Source: an uncultured Eubacteriales bacterium (GTDB taxonomy: Bacteria > Bacillota > Clostridia > Monoglobales > Monoglobaceae). Taken from it: 14,146 nt of DNA. Below are positions 12,625 through 14,146 of this stretch, in pieces (position 1 is the stretch's first letter; every line of letters starts with the position of its first letter). Both the position numbers and the translations under genes were made by a program. The stretch is from positions 1 to 14,146 of the forward strand of contig CAJKNM010000039.1 of the NCBI GenBank assembly GCA_905201285.1. The letters are read 5' to 3'. Below the pieces are notes generated by a model. That model saw only the letters and a program-made list of their open reading frames with translations, had not been told where the DNA came from and searched no databases.

Positions 12625-12662
12625 GGTCAAGTTTTTGTATTTGACTTTGACTTTCCTTGACC
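12625..12662 (-). promoter_or_regulatory. CtsR operator at the ctsR promoter
   Basis: On the - strand GGTCAAG (12656-12662), spacer GAA, AGTCAAA (12646-12652) match the known CtsR heptad repeat RGTCAAA-NAN-RGTCAAA with one mismatch. A third heptad AGTCAAA (12640-12646) follows directly, and an inverted GGTCAAG lies at 12625-12631 on the + strand. They sit at and just after the predicted transcription start, where a bound repressor would block initiation, so autoregulation is expected. Confidence 0.85.
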
Positions 12663-12671
12663 TTTAACTAC

Positions 12672-12699
12672 ATTATAGCACGTTTTTTTTATTTGTCAA
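12672..12699 (-). promoter_or_regulatory. Promoter of the ctsR-mcsA-mcsB-clpC operon
   Basis: Read on the - strand, TTGACA (12694-12699) and TATAAT (12672-12677) are both exact consensus boxes, 16 bases apart. The start would be near 12665, beside the CtsR operator. Upstream (12701-12735) long A-tracts on this strand resemble an UP element that strengthens RNA polymerase binding. Confidence 0.88.
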
Positions 12700-12744
12700 G
12701 AGGTTTTTTAAAATTTTTTTAATTTTTTTCAAAAATCTTTATAA

Positions 12745-12774
12745 AATAAAGCGAAGCGGAAAATTCCGCTTCGC
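12745..12774 (-). terminator. Intrinsic terminator of the glycosyltransferase gene
   Basis: GCGAAGCGGAA (12751-12761) and TTCCGCTTCGC (12764-12774) are a perfect inverted repeat, realistically a nine-bp stem with a six-base loop. On the - strand it is followed by CTTTATTTTATAA. It lies about 18 bases after the stop codon and separates this gene from the ctsR operon. Confidence 0.82.
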
Positions 12775-12792
12775 CGTAATGTTAATCTGAAG

Positions 12793-14055
12793 TTATATCT
12801 GAGCCTTCTCGCCGCAGATTTCCGTAAGAGACTTTGATACCGAGTGATTAATCGGCTTCCACTCAATCTTGCGGAAGAGTGCGACAATCGCAATCGGAAC
12901 GTATGTCAGCATAAACAGCGGGAAAGTGAACAAGTACAACACTCTCTTCGGCTTGCTGCAATGAATCTGGTCTGCCTCTGTAATCGTGGTGATTAAGCCG
13001 AGCAGGAAGAACATTCCGTAGAAGTTAGCCACAGTCTTTACAAGTATTGAAACAAGAGTCATAAGCTCATTTGAATGATTTATTATTCCGATCGGTATAG
13101 CAATAATGTTTATCGCGATACTGATAAGGGTAAGAAGCATCGCGGGCATTATCGTCATCAGCATATCAAAGCACGAAAAGCTTCCTTTAAAGACTCCTTT
13201 AACCAGCTTTGCTCCGTAATTACGAAATACCTGATAAAACCCCTTTGCCCATCTGAGTCTTTGTGTATATGACTGACTGAACTTAGTCGGCTGTTCATCA
13301 TATAAAATCGCATCCGCGCAGTAACCGATTTTCTCGCCGTGTATAATACTGTCTGTTGTGAACTCAATATCCTCGGTGAGAAGATGATGAATCCAGCCGT
13401 TATTTTCACGGATAACATCGGCGCTTACCAAAAATCCCGTACCCGAGATTGCACAGCTTGTACCGAGCTGCATTCTCGCGTTGTTGAGGTACTTAGCCTC
13501 ACGCAGGAACCAAAGCGAATATCCCGCCGTAATCCAGTTTGTATCATAATTCTTTGAGTTTCTATAGCTTGTTATGATACGATAGCCGTTATCAAACACC
13601 TTATTCATCTCGGCTATATAATTCGGGTCAAGAACATTGTCGGCATCAAATATTATGTAGCCTTCATAGTTCCTGTCGGCGTATTCAGACTCAATAATAT
13701 TAAACATCCAGTCAAGCGCATAGCCCTTGCCTACCTGCTCTTTATTAAAACGCTCATAAACTATCGCGCCGGCCGAACGGGCAATCTCAGCCGTATTATC
13801 CGTACAGTTATCGGCTATAATAAATATATCCAAAAGCTCCTGCGGATAGTTCTGATTCCGTATGCTTGAAATCAGGTTACCTATAACGCTGCTCTCATTT
13901 CTCGCCGAAACAACCACCGCAAAGCGATGCTGTTTCTTGGCGTAAAACTTTTTCGGCTTCTTCAATAACCCTACAAATATATAGAAAAACTGGTACGCAT
14001 AGCATAGGGTAAAAATCACAGAAATTACACAATTAAAAAATATAATTGCTTTCAT
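12793..14055 (-). CDS. Membrane family 2 glycosyltransferase (processive-type motifs)
   Basis: The 420-residue protein has an N-terminal membrane segment (about 5-30), a cytoplasmic GT-A domain and several C-terminal membrane segments (about 298-325, 334-358 and 372-394). The catalytic signatures of inverting family 2 enzymes such as cellulose, chitin, hyaluronan and poly-GlcNAc synthases are present: VVVSARNES near 47-55, FIIADNCTDNT near 78-88, DADN with D137 and D139, the acceptor-site TED (227-229) and QRLRW (265-269). GTSCAISGTGFL (198-209) is also typical. It would use a nucleotide sugar to extend a glycan or lipid-linked sugar at the membrane; the actual sugar is unknown. AAAGGAGA before ATG 14055 gives the start. 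No polymerization partner (c-di-GMP PilZ domain, export or deacetylase gene) is visible in the window. Confidence 0.9.
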   Translation of the reverse strand: MKAIIFFNCVISVIFTLCYAYQFFYIFVGLLKKPKKFYAKKQHRFAVVVSARNESSVIGNLISSIRNQNYPQELLDIFIIADNCTDNTAEIARSAGAIVYERFNKEQVGKGYALDWMFNIIESEYADRNYEGYIIFDADNVLDPNYIAEMNKVFDNGYRIITSYRNSKNYDTNWITAGYSLWFLREAKYLNNARMQLGTSCAISGTGFLVSADVIRENNGWIHHLLTEDIEFTTDSIIHGEKIGYCADAILYDEQPTKFSQSYTQRLRWAKGFYQVFRNYGAKLVKGVFKGSFSCFDMLMTIMPAMLLTLISIAINIIAIPIGIINHSNELMTLVSILVKTVANFYGMFFLLGLITTITEADQIHCSKPKRVLYLFTFPLFMLTYVPIAIVALFRKIEWKPINHSVSKSLTEICGEKAQI

Positions 14056-14146
14056 AACGAATCTCCTTTGACTCTGACATATGTATATTTCTTATTTTCA
14101 ATCTTAACTGATTACCATAACATTTATATACCGAATACATAAATAA

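Noticed and set aside
12700..12745. Runs of T (+ strand) between the ctsR promoter and the glycosyltransferase terminator, considered as a repeat or + strand terminator.
   Set aside because: There is no stem before them. They are better explained as A-tracts (UP-like) upstream of the - strand ctsR promoter.

Overview
The window looks like a chromosomal segment from a member of the class Clostridia (Bacillota), probably an uncultured gut-type lineage near Oscillospirales. This is inferred from the gene neighbourhoods: NifS-NifU-MnmA-PcrA in a row, and ctsR-mcsA-mcsB-clpC. It is also inferred from strong purine-rich ribosome binding sites, TTGACA/TATAAT-type promoters and moderate GC content. 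I see no insertion sequence, phage gene, CRISPR array, tRNA or rRNA.

Layout. (1) Positions 1-730 hold no conventional gene but are rich in signals. A perfect sigma-A promoter on the + strand feeds a candidate small RNA of about 95 nt ending in a strong terminator hairpin. Facing it on the - strand is a structured leader whose very strong Shine-Dalgarno can be sequestered. The leader precedes a short hydrophobic reading frame, and the two transcripts would overlap at their 3' ends. This arrangement resembles a type I toxin-antitoxin locus and is the most interesting part of the window. (2) Positions 746-991 encode a small DUF6514-like protein with its own promoter and terminator. (3) Positions 1121-8019 form a + strand run, probably one or two operons: rnhA, nifS-type cysteine desulfurase, NifU/IscU-type scaffold, mnmA, pcrA/uvrD helicase, a SAM methyltransferase and a half-size EamA transporter. 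It ends at a bidirectional terminator. (4) Positions 12599-8061 on the - strand are the class III heat-shock operon ctsR-mcsA-mcsB-clpC, with a recognisable CtsR operator at its promoter. (5) Positions 14055-12793 on the - strand encode a membrane family 2 glycosyltransferase with its own terminator.

How they work together. The cysteine desulfurase supplies sulfur both to the Fe-S scaffold and to MnmA, which thiolates U34 of certain tRNAs. RNase HI and PcrA both deal with R-loops and with replication-transcription conflicts. In the stress operon CtsR represses its own promoter. McsB, activated by McsA, phosphorylates arginines on CtsR and damaged proteins, and ClpC unfolds the marked proteins for ClpP, whose gene is not in the window.

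All functional statements rest on motif recognition from memory and reading by eye. No database search, folding program or expression data were available.
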